Source: Nocardia altamirensis NBRC 108246 (GTDB taxonomy: Bacteria > Actinomycetota > Actinomycetes > Mycobacteriales > Mycobacteriaceae). Taken from it: DNA of 64,000 nt. The notes under the pieces were generated by a model. It worked only from the letters and a program-made list of their open reading frames with translations. It made no database searches and was not told where the DNA came from. This document shows positions 26,712 to 37,815 of the stretch, piece by piece. Within the stretch, counting starts at the first letter, position 1. Each line of letters opens with the position of its first letter. The position numbers and the translations under genes are program-made. The stretch is taken from positions 22,250-86,249 of the forward strand of contig NZ_BDAY01000055.1 of the NCBI RefSeq assembly GCF_001612685.1, given 5' to 3'.

Positions 26712-29700
26712 CTAAGGTGCAGCGTCGAAACGAATATCAGCGATCGAGGTTTGGAACTGACCACCGGAGTTCCCTAGTCCGGTAATCCAGACGAGCACGT
26801 AGCGGACAGCTTGATCGGTGCGCACCGTAATATCGGTGATCCCGTCGCCTAGCTTGGCCGAGCCGATCAACTGAGTCTGATCCAGTGTCGGCTGCGCGGT
26901 CGGCGAGGTGCGGATCTCCACCGAGGTGCCTGGGCTCGGCGAGTTGATCGAGACGGTTGTCAGCTTCGCCGGGCTGGGTAGCGTCGCTAGTAGCCCGACG
27001 CCTTTCTTCAGTGCGGGGAACTGCTGGAAGTACTGGTCCGTCTTCCATAGGGTGCCCGGGTTCTGGTCGATGACCGCGTTCACGGTGCCGACCCCGTCCG
27101 GCGTGCCCTCCGGCGAGAACACCGTCACCCCGGTGATCGGTAGCGGTACGCCGCCGGCCGGGGCAGTCGGTCCTGCGGCCGCTGGTGTCGCCGCGGGCGG
27201 CGCGCTGTTCGTGGTCAGGCCGATGTTGCGCTGTTCGTTGAGTGGCGCGTCGGAGGCGCCCGGCGCGAACACGCTGACCATCCACCAGATCACGATGCCG
27301 ACCACGAGCGCGGCCAGGATGCCTAGCCCGACCATGATCCACATCATCCGCTGGGATCTCTCCCGTTCCGCCGCAAGCAGTTCCGGGTCGGCCAGCGACT
27401 CGTCCGGCGCCGACGGTGGCCGTTGGCCAAGGCGTAGCACGGGGATGAAGTCGGTCTTCTGGTCGACCACCGACGCCTGCTCCAGCACGTGCTGGACGGT
27501 CGCGGCGGTGCGCACACCCTTGTTGGACTCCAGCGAGCGCACCGCGACCGCCGAAATCTCGAAGGGCACTTCCGGTCTGATCTGCCTCGGCTCGACCGGG
27601 GTGCCGTCCGGGCCGAAGTCGGCGAGCCGCAGTCCGCCGACGGTCGCGGCGGTGCCGGTGACACCGCCGGAACGGATCGGCCAGCGTGCGGTGATCAGTG
27701 CGTAGAGCATCGCGCCGAGGCCGCGCACATCGGACTGCGCGTCGGAATCGGACAGCGTGCCGGGGAAGGCGAGCACCGCGTCACCGGACGCGCTGATCCG
27801 CACCCGATCCGGATGATCGATGGACAGCGAGCCACCACCGCGATGGGCCAGCTCGGCGGCCGAGGCCAGCGCACGAATGGCGCGCGCGGCGCCGATCGGC
27901 GACGGCACGGTCTCGGCCATTTCACGCAGCGACCGGCCCGGCGTCCACTCGGCGACCACGATGCCGCCGGAGCTCCCGCGCACCACATCGAGCACTCGGG
28001 CGAGACCGGGCGAATTGATCCGGCCGAGGCGCAGCGTGCGGGACAGGATGGCCTGCGGGCCGTCGTGGCCGGAGTTGTCCGCGGCTTTCTGGTCGGCGTC
28101 GACGAACGTCAGCGCGACCTCGCGGTCCAGCTTGATGTCGAGCGCCTGCCAGAACTTCAGGCCGCGCGCGCCACCGTGCCCGGCGAGTAGCCGGTATCGG
28201 CCGCCCGCCACCGACGCGCCGGGAATCAGCTTGGGGCCACGCGGAGTTCGTTTGACACCGCCGCCGAGCGGCGGCATCTCCGGCGACCCGATCGGGATCA
28301 TCCCGGTGTCGTACATCGGGTCGCGTGGCGGCAGCTGATTCTGGCGATCCTGCGGCTGGCCCGGTTCGGGTGCCTGCGGTGCCGCGTCGTGATCCGCAGG
28401 ACCGGTACCGGTCTCTCGGTTCGCGTACGCGGGATCCGACGGCTCTCCTCCGGGCGGCGGGGCATCGGTCGAAAGCCCGCCTGCCGTGGTCGCAGAAGAA
28501 TCAGCGGCTGGGACGCCGCCCACCGCGTCGTCGCTCACCCTCGGTCCTCCTTCGCCCTGGTATGTCGAGGTTTCGGCGATTTCGCCACTTGTGCTTCTCT
28601 GCCGAACAGGGTACGGGAACTCGCCCATGCCGGTGATGTCAACGGCGTCGGCTCGGATCACGGGAAGCACCATCGTCTGCGCGTCCATGTACGGGTCGAA
28701 CCTCGGGTACGCCAGATAGGGGTCAGGCCTGCGGAGCACCTGGGTGGCGTACTGATCTTCGACCGGTCCGTCCAGATCCAGATCGGGTGCGGGCGGGGTC
28801 CAGCCGAGGCGGCGCGAGATGGCAACGGTGATGGCGACAACCTCCGGAACACCGGCGAGTCGCATCAGCCCGAACGCTACCGCGAACATGACGACCGCGG
28901 TGATCGCGACCCGGATGAGTGACCCCGGTCCGCCGAAGGCATGCGTGAGCCGTTCGAGCCCGAGCACCCGATCCACGATCCACATGACGGCGCCGCCTGC
29001 GATCGACGACAGCACCACCCTGGTGACGGTGCGGCTGACATTCGACATCCGCAGATCGCCGAGACTGCGGTGCAGCAGATAGCCGCCGACCACCGCGCCG
29101 ACCGCGAACCCGAGGCCGTTCGCGACGCCGAGCGCGATCACGACGTGTTCGGCGTCGGTCACCATCGGGGCGATCGCGGAGAACACGATCTTCGCGGCCG
29201 TGATGCCGAGGATGATCCAGGTCGGGATCCAGGCTTGTTCCCTGGCGTAGAACACCCGCAGATGAATCAGCACCAGCGCGTAGGGAATCAGCGAGAACGC
29301 CGACCAGCTGACGGCGAGGCCGAGGCGCGCGGCGTCGGAGCCGCCGAAGTTTCCGTAGCCGTACAGCGCCTGCCCGACCTGCGGCCCGGCGAGCGTCAGG
29401 AAGGTGACGACCGGGACGAGCGCGATCATGGTCAGCCTGGTCGCCGCCGAGAGATCGTCGACGACCGCGGGAGTGTCGTCGGCCGCGGCGTTGCGGCTCA
29501 ACCTCGGCATGATCGCGGTGAGCACGGTGACGCCGAGGACGCCGTAGGGCAGCTGCAGCAACAGCCACGCGTTGTTGTAGATGGCCGGGCCTGCCGCGTC
29601 GGCGTGCGAGGAGATGCGGGTGGCGAAGACGAAGCCAGCCTGGCTGATCAGGACGTACAGGATGATGGCAGCGCCCATCCCACCGAACTGCTTGAGCCGC

Positions 29701-31490
29701 GCGTCGACACCCCACAGCGGCCGCAGGTCGATGCGCTCGCGCCGGATCGCTGGCACCAGGCTGATGGCCTGCACCACCACGCCGATCGTGACGCCGCCGC
29801 CGAGGACAAGCAGTTTCGGATCACTCATCTTCACCGGGTTGAGCGTGATCTCCCCCGGCATCAACACATAGAGGCCGAGCACGGTGAGCACGACGACGTT
29901 GTTGAGCACCGGAGCCCACGCACCAGGTTTGAAGTTCTGCCTGGTGTTGAGGATGGCGGTCAGCAACGCCGACATGCCGTAGAAGAGGATCGCGGGCAGC
30001 AGGAGGAAGGCAAGCGCCGTGGTCAGCCCGGTGTTCACCTTGCCGTCGTCGGACAGGAACACATAGGTGGTCAAGATCGGTGCGGCCGCGGTGGCGAGCA
30101 ATGCCGCGGTGGCGAGCACGACGAAGGCCGCCGTGACCAACCGCCGGACGAAGGCGGCGCCGTGGTCGGGGTCTTCTTGTTCGGCACGCACCAGCGTCGG
30201 CACCACGATGGCGGTCAGCACCGCGCCGAGCACCAGTTCCGCGATCATGTTCGGGATCTGGCTCGCCACGGTGAACGCACTGGCGATGGCGGGGCCGAGC
30301 ACGGTCAGCAACAGCAGCTGCTTGCCGAAGCCGGTGACCCGGCTGATCAAGGTCGCGAAGGCGATCGAGCCGGAGTCGCTCAGCAGCCGGGAGCTCGAAT
30401 TCGGCTTGGCTTCCTTCGAACTCGGCGCGAACTCCTCGGCGACCTCCCACTCCTGGGTTCGGGGACGGTGGCCCTTCTCGGCGACCGCCGCCGGTGGCTG
30501 GCGCCGCTGCGGCGGGTACGGGTCTGGCCTGGCCTGCGGCGGCGCGTAGCGCGGGGGTGGCACGCGGCTGGACTGCGGCGCACCCACCGGGATGGGGCCT
30601 GACTGGCCCGGCCGAGGTGCGCTGGTCGGAACCGGGTCGGATTGTCCTGGCGCGGGCCTGGACTGGTTGGGCACCGGACGCGGCGCGATGGGTTGGCCCG
30701 CAGCCGGGTACGGCGCGCCGGCCGGACCCGAGGCAGGGCGTGGCGGACTGTGCTGGCCCGGCGCTCGGCGCGGTGTGCTGGTTGGTAGCGCTCCGGACTG
30801 GTCGGGCGCTTGGCGCGGTGCGCTGGTCGGGATGCCACCCGACTGCCCGGGTGCCGGACGCGGCGCGTTCGGCTGACCGGGCGCTTGACGTGGTGCGCCC
30901 GGCGCTTGGCGCGGTGCGCTCGCAGGTAGCTGTCCGGACTGACCCGGTGCCGGACGCGGCGAACTGGTCGGAATTCCACCGGACTGCCCTGGTGCTGGAC
31001 GTGGTGAGCTTGTGGGGATCCCACCCGACTGACCCGGTGCTGGACGTGGCGAACTGGCGGGGAGCCCACCGGACTGACCCGGTGTCGGGTGCGGCGAACC
31101 GGTCGGGCTTCCACCCGGCTGACCGGGAGGTGGTGGCCCGGGGCGCTGGCCAGGCGGCACCGGCCGCTGTTGCTGCCCTGGTCCCTGCGGGGTTGCCGGA
31201 TATTGCCGTTGGCCTGGATGTGGCGCTGGTGCAGGCCGTTGCGGTGGACCCGGCGGTCGCTGTGGCGGTCCCGGCGGCATGCGCTGACCTGGCCACGGCT
31301 GTGGCGGGGCCGATGGCCTACTCACATGTGGGGTGCGCGGCGGGGGCGCCTCGTGCGGATCGGGCTCGGGCTCGAACTCGTCCGCTTCCGCCTGAGGTGG
31401 TAATCGTTCCCACGGCGCGACGGGCGCGCGCCGGGCCGGTGGTCGATCGCCGGGGCGAGGCCGGTGCGGCGATGCGTCATCGTCGCTCAT
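26712..31490 (-). CDS. murJ: MurJ lipid II flippase fused to a pseudokinase and an extracellular domain, with a long Pro-rich N-terminus
   Basis: This is the MviN-type flippase that exports lipid II. The product (1,592 residues) has four parts: a Pro/Gln/Ser-rich cytoplasmic tail (1-370) with repeats of PAPGQSGGIPTSSPR type, the 14-helix MurJ core (about 372-895), and a linker leading to a kinase-like domain (about 1098-1350) that starts GGRYRLLAGHGGARGLKFWQ and lacks recognisable HRD and DFG motifs. Last come one TM helix (IMVGLGILAALVVGIVIWWM) and a C-terminal beta-rich domain resembling discoidin-like folds. Mycobacterial MviN shares the pseudokinase, which PknB phosphorylates to recruit FhaA. 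The ATG at 31490 has GGAGG four bases upstream. Confidence 0.95.
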   Translation of the reverse strand: MSDDDASPHRPRPGDRPPARRAPVAPWERLPPQAEADEFEPEPDPHEAPPPRTPHVSRPSAPPQPWPGQRMPPGPPQRPPGPPQRPAPAPHPGQRQYPATPQGPGQQQRPVPPGQRPGPPPPGQPGGSPTGSPHPTPGQSGGLPASSPRPAPGQSGGIPTSSPRPAPGQSGGIPTSSPRPAPGQSGQLPASAPRQAPGAPRQAPGQPNAPRPAPGQSGGIPTSAPRQAPDQSGALPTSTPRRAPGQHSPPRPASGPAGAPYPAAGQPIAPRPVPNQSRPAPGQSDPVPTSAPRPGQSGPIPVGAPQSSRVPPPRYAPPQARPDPYPPQRRQPPAAVAEKGHRPRTQEWEVAEEFAPSSKEAKPNSSSRLLSDSGSIAFATLISRVTGFGKQLLLLTVLGPAIASAFTVASQIPNMIAELVLGAVLTAIVVPTLVRAEQEDPDHGAAFVRRLVTAAFVVLATAALLATAAAPILTTYVFLSDDGKVNTGLTTALAFLLLPAILFYGMSALLTAILNTRQNFKPGAWAPVLNNVVVLTVLGLYVLMPGEITLNPVKMSDPKLLVLGGGVTIGVVVQAISLVPAIRRERIDLRPLWGVDARLKQFGGMGAAIILYVLISQAGFVFATRISSHADAAGPAIYNNAWLLLQLPYGVLGVTVLTAIMPRLSRNAAADDTPAVVDDLSAATRLTMIALVPVVTFLTLAGPQVGQALYGYGNFGGSDAARLGLAVSWSAFSLIPYALVLIHLRVFYAREQAWIPTWIILGITAAKIVFSAIAPMVTDAEHVVIALGVANGLGFAVGAVVGGYLLHRSLGDLRMSNVSRTVTRVVLSSIAGGAVMWIVDRVLGLERLTHAFGGPGSLIRVAITAVVMFAVAFGLMRLAGVPEVVAITVAISRRLGWTPPAPDLDLDGPVEDQYATQVLRRPDPYLAYPRFDPYMDAQTMVLPVIRADAVDITGMGEFPYPVRQRSTSGEIAETSTYQGEGGPRVSDDAVGGVPAADSSATTAGGLSTDAPPPGGEPSDPAYANRETGTGPADHDAAPQAPEPGQPQDRQNQLPPRDPMYDTGMIPIGSPEMPPLGGGVKRTPRGPKLIPGASVAGGRYRLLAGHGGARGLKFWQALDIKLDREVALTFVDADQKAADNSGHDGPQAILSRTLRLGRINSPGLARVLDVVRGSSGGIVVAEWTPGRSLREMAETVPSPIGAARAIRALASAAELAHRGGGSLSIDHPDRVRISASGDAVLAFPGTLSDSDAQSDVRGLGAMLYALITARWPIRSGGVTGTAATVGGLRLADFGPDGTPVEPRQIRPEVPFEISAVAVRSLESNKGVRTAATVQHVLEQASVVDQKTDFIPVLRLGQRPPSAPDESLADPELLAAERERSQRMMWIMVGLGILAALVVGIVIWWMVSVFAPGASDAPLNEQRNIGLTTNSAPPAATPAAAGPTAPAGGVPLPITGVTVFSPEGTPDGVGTVNAVIDQNPGTLWKTDQYFQQFPALKKGVGLLATLPSPAKLTTVSINSPSPGTSVEIRTSPTAQPTLDQTQLIGSAKLGDGITDITVRTDQAVRYVLVWITGLGNSGGQFQTSIADIRFDAAP

Positions 31491-31561
31491 CACGCCTCCA
31501 GTGTCGTGCGGGACGCCCGCACCCGCTCGGCCACGCTCAGCGCCGCGCGATCGTCGGTCAT
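31490..31561 (-). CDS. Possible 23-codon leader ORF coupled to murJ
   Basis: An ATG at 31561 with GGAGGG upstream opens a 23-codon frame (MTDDRAALSVAERVRASRTT...) whose TGA overlaps the murJ ATG by one base (TGATG). That arrangement suggests translational coupling. There is no homology evidence, so it may be fortuitous. Confidence 0.3.
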   Translation of the reverse strand: MTDDRAALSVAERVRASRTTLEA

Positions 31562-31635
31562 CGCGCCCTCCCGCGCCGCGCGGGACAGGCCGTATCGGTC
31601 GGTCCGGCAAGCGACGTCATGGCTGATCCGCTCAC
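31558..31635 (-). CDS. Possible 25-codon leader ORF upstream of the murJ leader
   Basis: A GTG at 31635 preceded by AGGAGG opens 25 codons (MSGSAMTSLAGPTDTACPAR...) whose stop overlaps the next mini-ORF start by four bases (ATGA). With the following mini-ORF it would make a coupled chain running into murJ. Supported only by ribosome-binding sites and overlaps. Confidence 0.28.
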   Translation of the reverse strand: MSGSAMTSLAGPTDTACPARRGRAR

Positions 31636-31818
31636 CGTTCCTCCTGGTACTGCCCTTCACCCACACCGCACGCGCGCGGATGCGGGCACTCCGCGATTGT
31701 CCTCCACTCTGCCACTGTGGTTTGCCGGACGTCCAAATCTGGTCGCCGTGGCGGGTCTCCGGGTGAGCAACTTCGCAGTGAGTTCGGCACGCGGCGCGGG
31801 GCGCCGGTCGACCATGCC

Positions 31819-34467
31819 TCACTGTGCCTCCTGCTGCTCCTGCTGTTCGATGACCCGCTTCTTGGCGCGCCGGTACCGGTTGACCCGCCGCCGGGTGTTC
31901 GGATCGAACCCCTCGTCGGCCGGGTCGGGCTGCCCGCGGAACCGGCGCCACAGGCGGCGTCCGGCCAGCAGGAACAGCAGCACTCCGGCACATGCCGTAA
32001 TTATTGCCAAGACCTGACCATAGGCGTTGGAACGCACCGATACCTGCGTGGCATTACCCAGCGGGATGCCATCGGGTGTGGTAAGCGAGATCGGAATGAT
32101 GAAGGTTTCGCTGTCGCGCACCTCGGTCGGAATCTGGAACGAGCGCTTGCCTTTCGGCGGCAGGTCTTGCACGCCGAGGTCTTCGATCTTCACCGCCGCA
32201 GGCACCTCGATCTTGATCCTGACCTGGACGGACACCGGCAGATCGTTCTGCGCGACCAGCAGCAGCGGGCTCTGTTCGGATGCGAGGGTGTACACGCCGC
32301 CCGGCGGCAGCACTGTCACCGAGTGATAGATCTTGTCCAACGTCCGAGTGGACTGGTCGATCCTGCGCTGCGCGAAGGTGTTCGCCTGCGACGCGTCGCC
32401 TGCCCGCCGATCGGACAGGCTCAGCGTCCGGATCAGATCGTCGCGCAAGGGATTCAGGAACTGGCCCGGCTTGAGCTGGGCTTCCGGCACGTCGATCAGT
32501 GCGCGCATCAGCTCACTGATCCGCCTGGCCTGGTCGCGCACCGGATCGAAAAACCGGTCGGGGACCGCGTCTTTGGCGGCCTGCGGCAGGTAGTCCAGTT
32601 CGTACGGCTGCGGGTCCGGCGGCTGCTCGATCAGCTCCTTGAACGGGCGCGGCGCGGCCAGATTGCTGCGCACCAGCAGCTCCAGCTGGCGTAACAGGGT
32701 GGTCGCCTCGTCCCGGTTGGCGCTCCACTGCTGCGGTGGGACGAGCAGTAGCGAGCGCGGCTGGTCGGGCTGCGGATTGAGCGCCGACCACGACATTGCG
32801 CCGAGTGCGTCCTGTAAACGGGCGGTGCGGGAATCAATGGTGACGTCGTAGCGCACCTTGGCCGGGGTGAACGAGGGGGTCGGCGGGTTCGAGCCGACCG
32901 CGGCCAGTGCGGTCGCCGACCAGATGTCGAATGTCGCCGCATGCAGCGCCGGGTCGGCAGGCGGATTCCCGTTCGGCGGAACCGGATTCGCGGGCGGCAC
33001 CGGCTCGGCAGGCGGTGGTGCGGCCGCGGTGATCGCGGGCAGCCTGACCACGGGTGGGGCCGCGGGCTCGCTCTGCGAGATCTGGTTCACCGTGGTCTGG
33101 GCCCGGCCCCTGGTGGTCGAGGTCGGCCGCACCGCTTCGGACGTGCCCGCCTTGCCCTCCTCGGCGACCGCGGTGTCGGCAAGCACGGCAGTGCTCAAAC
33201 CATGGCTGCGCAACAACGTTCCCGCGCCGCCGTCGATGCTGCCCGAATCCGGCAGGCTCACCCCGCGCACCGACTTGGTGGTCAGGATCGTATCGATGAG
33301 CTCTGCCGGTGCGTTGATCGCCCTCGCCGACAAGTCGGGGTCGTTCACGGCCGCCAGCGCATCGAGGTCGACCTGTCCGAACGGCAACGCCACGGTGCAC
33401 ATTGATGCGGCGAGGGTGCGCAATCGGTCCAGCCAACTCTTCGCCTGCGCGCCACCGGTGCCGTCCCTGATCGCGCCGCCAGGATCGGACGGGCTGGCCA
33501 GCACGCGATAGCCCTTGGTCATCGCCTGCGCCGTGAGCAGCAGGTCGGGGTCGATCGCGAGACACACCGAGGAGGCGAGGGTCCGGTCGCGGCCCGGCGC
33601 CGGGCCGACCACGGTCTCCACTGCCCCGAGGAGTTCGTCGAGGCGGCCACCCTTGTCGAGTTGCTTGGCCAGCTCGTCGTCGGTGAGTTCGATCTTGCCG
33701 TCCACCGAGCCAGCGACGCCGGCCACCACGCGTGGTCGGTCGGCCAGCGGCCACAGCAGTGTCGTCGGCACCGGTGCGCCCGCGGGCATGGGTACCGCGG
33801 CGCTGGCGTCCGCGGAGTTCGACGTCGGCGGCAGGCCGAGCACCGGCAACAGGAACCGGGCATCGTCGAGCCTGGACTCGACGCCATAGTCGGGCTTCCC
33901 GTTCACGTTCAACAACAGCGGGTACACGCCGGGTTCGTTGATGGCCAGCGAGGTACTCGACCCACTGCCCTGGCGCAGCGGGATGCGCATACTGAACTGC
34001 TTGCGCTCGAACGGTTTCAGTTCGGTCGCGATGGCCTGGAACGGCGCCTGCAGGTCGTAGCTGTTCTCTTCGAGCTGCAGCGTCGCGCGCAGGTTGCTCG
34101 GCGTGGTGATCGCGGCCGCGCGCTGCATCCGGACCCGGATGTTCTCCACCACGCGATCGCCGATATTGGTGAGCGTGCCCGCCACCGTCAGCACCGGATC
34201 GCTGGTCGTCGTCACCGCCGTCGGTGTCACCGAATCCAGCGTCAGCTTCACGAACTTCTTGGCCCCGTCGGACTGCGCAGTCGCGGCGGGCGCGAGCACC
34301 GTCGGCACGGTCGCCGCCGTGCCGAGGGCGATCATGGCCACGGCAATGACGCGGGACAGTATGCTCCGCTGCCACCGCCGGTCCCGTCGCTGAGGGCGCG
34401 GGCCAACCCATCGCCCGGCTACCACCCCCCGCGGAATCGCTGCGCGATGCCGAGAAGTTTGGGTCAT
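31819..34467 (-). CDS. Secreted DUF6049 family protein
   Basis: This large envelope protein of unknown function is conserved between mutT4 and murJ in Mycobacteriales (Rv3909 position). The 882 residues begin with a twin-arginine-like basic N-terminus and a hydrophobic signal (ILSRVIAVAMIALGTAATVPTVLA) followed by AATAQS. The bulk is extracytoplasmic, with a beta-sandwich at about 65-210, a Pro-rich stretch (about 450-510) and a second beta-rich region. A C-terminal TM helix (VLAIITACAGVLLFLLAGRRLW) ends in a basic tail. Its ATG overlaps the mutT4 stop (ATGA). Co-transcription with murJ suggests a role in wall synthesis, which is inference. Confidence 0.88.
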   Translation of the reverse strand: MTQTSRHRAAIPRGVVAGRWVGPRPQRRDRRWQRSILSRVIAVAMIALGTAATVPTVLAPAATAQSDGAKKFVKLTLDSVTPTAVTTTSDPVLTVAGTLTNIGDRVVENIRVRMQRAAAITTPSNLRATLQLEENSYDLQAPFQAIATELKPFERKQFSMRIPLRQGSGSSTSLAINEPGVYPLLLNVNGKPDYGVESRLDDARFLLPVLGLPPTSNSADASAAVPMPAGAPVPTTLLWPLADRPRVVAGVAGSVDGKIELTDDELAKQLDKGGRLDELLGAVETVVGPAPGRDRTLASSVCLAIDPDLLLTAQAMTKGYRVLASPSDPGGAIRDGTGGAQAKSWLDRLRTLAASMCTVALPFGQVDLDALAAVNDPDLSARAINAPAELIDTILTTKSVRGVSLPDSGSIDGGAGTLLRSHGLSTAVLADTAVAEEGKAGTSEAVRPTSTTRGRAQTTVNQISQSEPAAPPVVRLPAITAAAPPPAEPVPPANPVPPNGNPPADPALHAATFDIWSATALAAVGSNPPTPSFTPAKVRYDVTIDSRTARLQDALGAMSWSALNPQPDQPRSLLLVPPQQWSANRDEATTLLRQLELLVRSNLAAPRPFKELIEQPPDPQPYELDYLPQAAKDAVPDRFFDPVRDQARRISELMRALIDVPEAQLKPGQFLNPLRDDLIRTLSLSDRRAGDASQANTFAQRRIDQSTRTLDKIYHSVTVLPPGGVYTLASEQSPLLLVAQNDLPVSVQVRIKIEVPAAVKIEDLGVQDLPPKGKRSFQIPTEVRDSETFIIPISLTTPDGIPLGNATQVSVRSNAYGQVLAIITACAGVLLFLLAGRRLWRRFRGQPDPADEGFDPNTRRRVNRYRRAKKRVIEQQEQQEAQ

Positions 34468-35003
34468 CGCTTGCCGGTCTCCATCCGGTCGATCAGTTTG
34501 TTGGCCACTTCGGCCAGGCGCCGCTCGTCCGCGTATGCCAGTCGGGAATTCAACTCGCTCAACGGGACCCACGCCACCTGGGTGACTTCCACGTCGGCGT
34601 CGGACAATTCGCCGCCGGCGAAACGCAACAGATAGTGATGCACGGTTTTGTGTACCCGCCGGCCGTCGGTGACGAACCAGTAATCGATGCTGCCGAGCTC
34701 TGCCACCACGACGCCGCTGATGCCGGTCTCCTCCGCCACCTCACGGATCGCGGTTTGCTCGGCCGTCTCACCCTCTTCGATATGGCCCTTCGGCAGCGAC
34801 CACAACAGCCGCCCACGCCGATCCGTTCGCCCGATCAGTGCCGCGCTTCGCTGCTCCCGCGGACCGTCCAAGCCGTCCACGACCAGCCCGCCGGCTGAGG
34901 TTTCCCGCACCGTGCGCATGCGCGGTTTCGCCGCGTTGGCGGTCGAACCGCGGCGCCGAGGCTGGCGGCGTCGACTGTTCGCACGATCGGCCGGAGACAC
35001 CAA
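34464..35003 (-). CDS. mutT4: Nudix hydrolase, MutT4-like
   Basis: Nudix-fold pyrophosphohydrolase of 179 residues. The Nudix box GHIEEGETAEQTAIREVAEETG at 73-94 fits Gx5Ex7REUxEExGU completely. An Arg-rich N-terminal extension precedes the fold. The substrate is not known; M. tuberculosis MutT4 occupies the same locus and has been linked to oxidised nucleotides, but preference cannot be read from sequence. It is the first gene of the mutT4-DUF6049-murJ operon and is divergent from pcnA over a 247-bp gap. Confidence 0.9.
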   Translation of the reverse strand: MVSPADRANSRRRQPRRRGSTANAAKPRMRTVRETSAGGLVVDGLDGPREQRSAALIGRTDRRGRLLWSLPKGHIEEGETAEQTAIREVAEETGISGVVVAELGSIDYWFVTDGRRVHKTVHHYLLRFAGGELSDADVEVTQVAWVPLSELNSRLAYADERRLAEVANKLIDRMETGKR

Positions 35004-35250
35004 GCAATCCTACTGTGCTGATAATTGGCCGCGTGGCCGCGGCCGCGAACGGCGCTCGCAGAACTCGCGCGTGGTGATTGCGTTGGCAGGGCAACGTCAC
35101 AACCGGCTGTGTGCGCTGGATTACTGTTGCCGCTGAGGTGGCCGCGGACGTGCTTGTAAGGACTCGCGTGGTGGACAGCGTCGGCAGAAAGTTGTCGCCT
35201 GTTGTGTGCGCTGGGAAATGGGTTGGGTGGGCTCGGTAAGCTGCTGATTC

Positions 35251-36711
<1,461 letters not shown>

Positions 36712-36783
36712 TCCACCCTGTCGCCTCCTGCCGACCCACCCCGTCGACGCCAACCGCCGCAGGCCCCGGTGTGCTTAGCAGGC

Positions 36784-37599
36784 TCAGAAGACGATCAGCC
36801 TGGTCCCGGTGACGATCGCGGAGCGGATCTGCGCCAGATCGAACGACCCGGTGATCTCGGGCAGCTCCACCCGGAAGCGCACCAGGTCGCCGTCGCGGGT
36901 GGCGTGCACGATGCGCGCCTGATTCGGCAGCTGTTCCAGCAGCAGCGCGGGTGTGCGGATCATCCGCCGCGGCATCCGCAGCCCCAACCAGCTGACTCGG
37001 TGCAGGTGGACGGTGACCTGGTTGTCCGTCACGGAGGCGTCGACGAGAGCGGTCAGCAGTCGCCGCCGGTGTTCGGCCCGGATGAGTCCACTCGCATCGA
37101 TGCTGAGTGCCCAGTCCAGCGGCTGGGTGTTGAGCCACCCGACGAGCGCCGCGGTGGTCACCGTGCCGTCGAGGTCGAGCTGGGTGGTCCGCACCTTCGT
37201 CGGCATGCCGGGGATCAGCCGGACGCCGTGCGCGATCACGGTGACGGCCTCGATCGGGTGATCGTCCCAGCGCAGCCTGGACAGCACCGTCTTGGTCTGG
37301 AAGTGGGCGCCGCGCCTGCGCACCTTGAGCACCTGCAGGGTGGCGTGCAGGTCGTGCCCGAGCAGGGTGGCGGTGACTTCCTGCCCGCCGAAGCGGCTGA
37401 GAATGCCTTCGCTGAGCACGGTCATCAGGACGTCAGGCACCAGCGCCGTTGCGGCACCAGCGCCGAGATCGGCGACCGGATCGACCCAGGAGGTGGTGAC
37501 CGAGATCCACTGCTCCAGCCAGGACTGGTCGAAAAGGCGCTTGCCGAGATCGACGGCCCGCAACGGCGACCAGGACTTCGGATCGAAATACGTGGCCAT
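36784..37599 (-). CDS. DUF2993-like protein
   Basis: A 271-residue protein with alternating hydrophobic beta-rich segments (RRGAHFQTKTVLSRLRW, PTKVRTTQLDLDGTVTTAALVGWL) and no signal peptide or TM helix. The pattern LDLDGTVTTAALVGWLNT and the overall layout resemble the DUF2993/LmeA group, one member of which (LmeA) acts in mannan chain elongation in mycobacteria. That assignment is weak. The start at 37599 (MATYFDPKSWSPL) is chosen over the longer frame from 37674. It converges with pcnA. Confidence 0.6.
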   Translation of the reverse strand: MATYFDPKSWSPLRAVDLGKRLFDQSWLEQWISVTTSWVDPVADLGAGAATALVPDVLMTVLSEGILSRFGGQEVTATLLGHDLHATLQVLKVRRRGAHFQTKTVLSRLRWDDHPIEAVTVIAHGVRLIPGMPTKVRTTQLDLDGTVTTAALVGWLNTQPLDWALSIDASGLIRAEHRRRLLTALVDASVTDNQVTVHLHRVSWLGLRMPRRMIRTPALLLEQLPNQARIVHATRDGDLVRFRVELPEITGSFDLAQIRSAIVTGTRLIVF

Positions 37600-37815
37600 G
37601 ATTGGTCCGAGCGTACTTGCCGACACCGGCCTCGACCATCGCGCTGTGACCCAGGTCGCCGGATCTCCGGCCATCGCATACCGGGGTGAACCGGGGCGGA
37701 TGTTTGCCGGTGAGCTGCGGATACTTCGCTACGTATCGGGCATTCTTGCTTGTGGAAGGTCGTCGGAACCAGAATCAGGAGTCTGTCTCCGATACAACTC
37801 CACGGAAGGGTGCAT

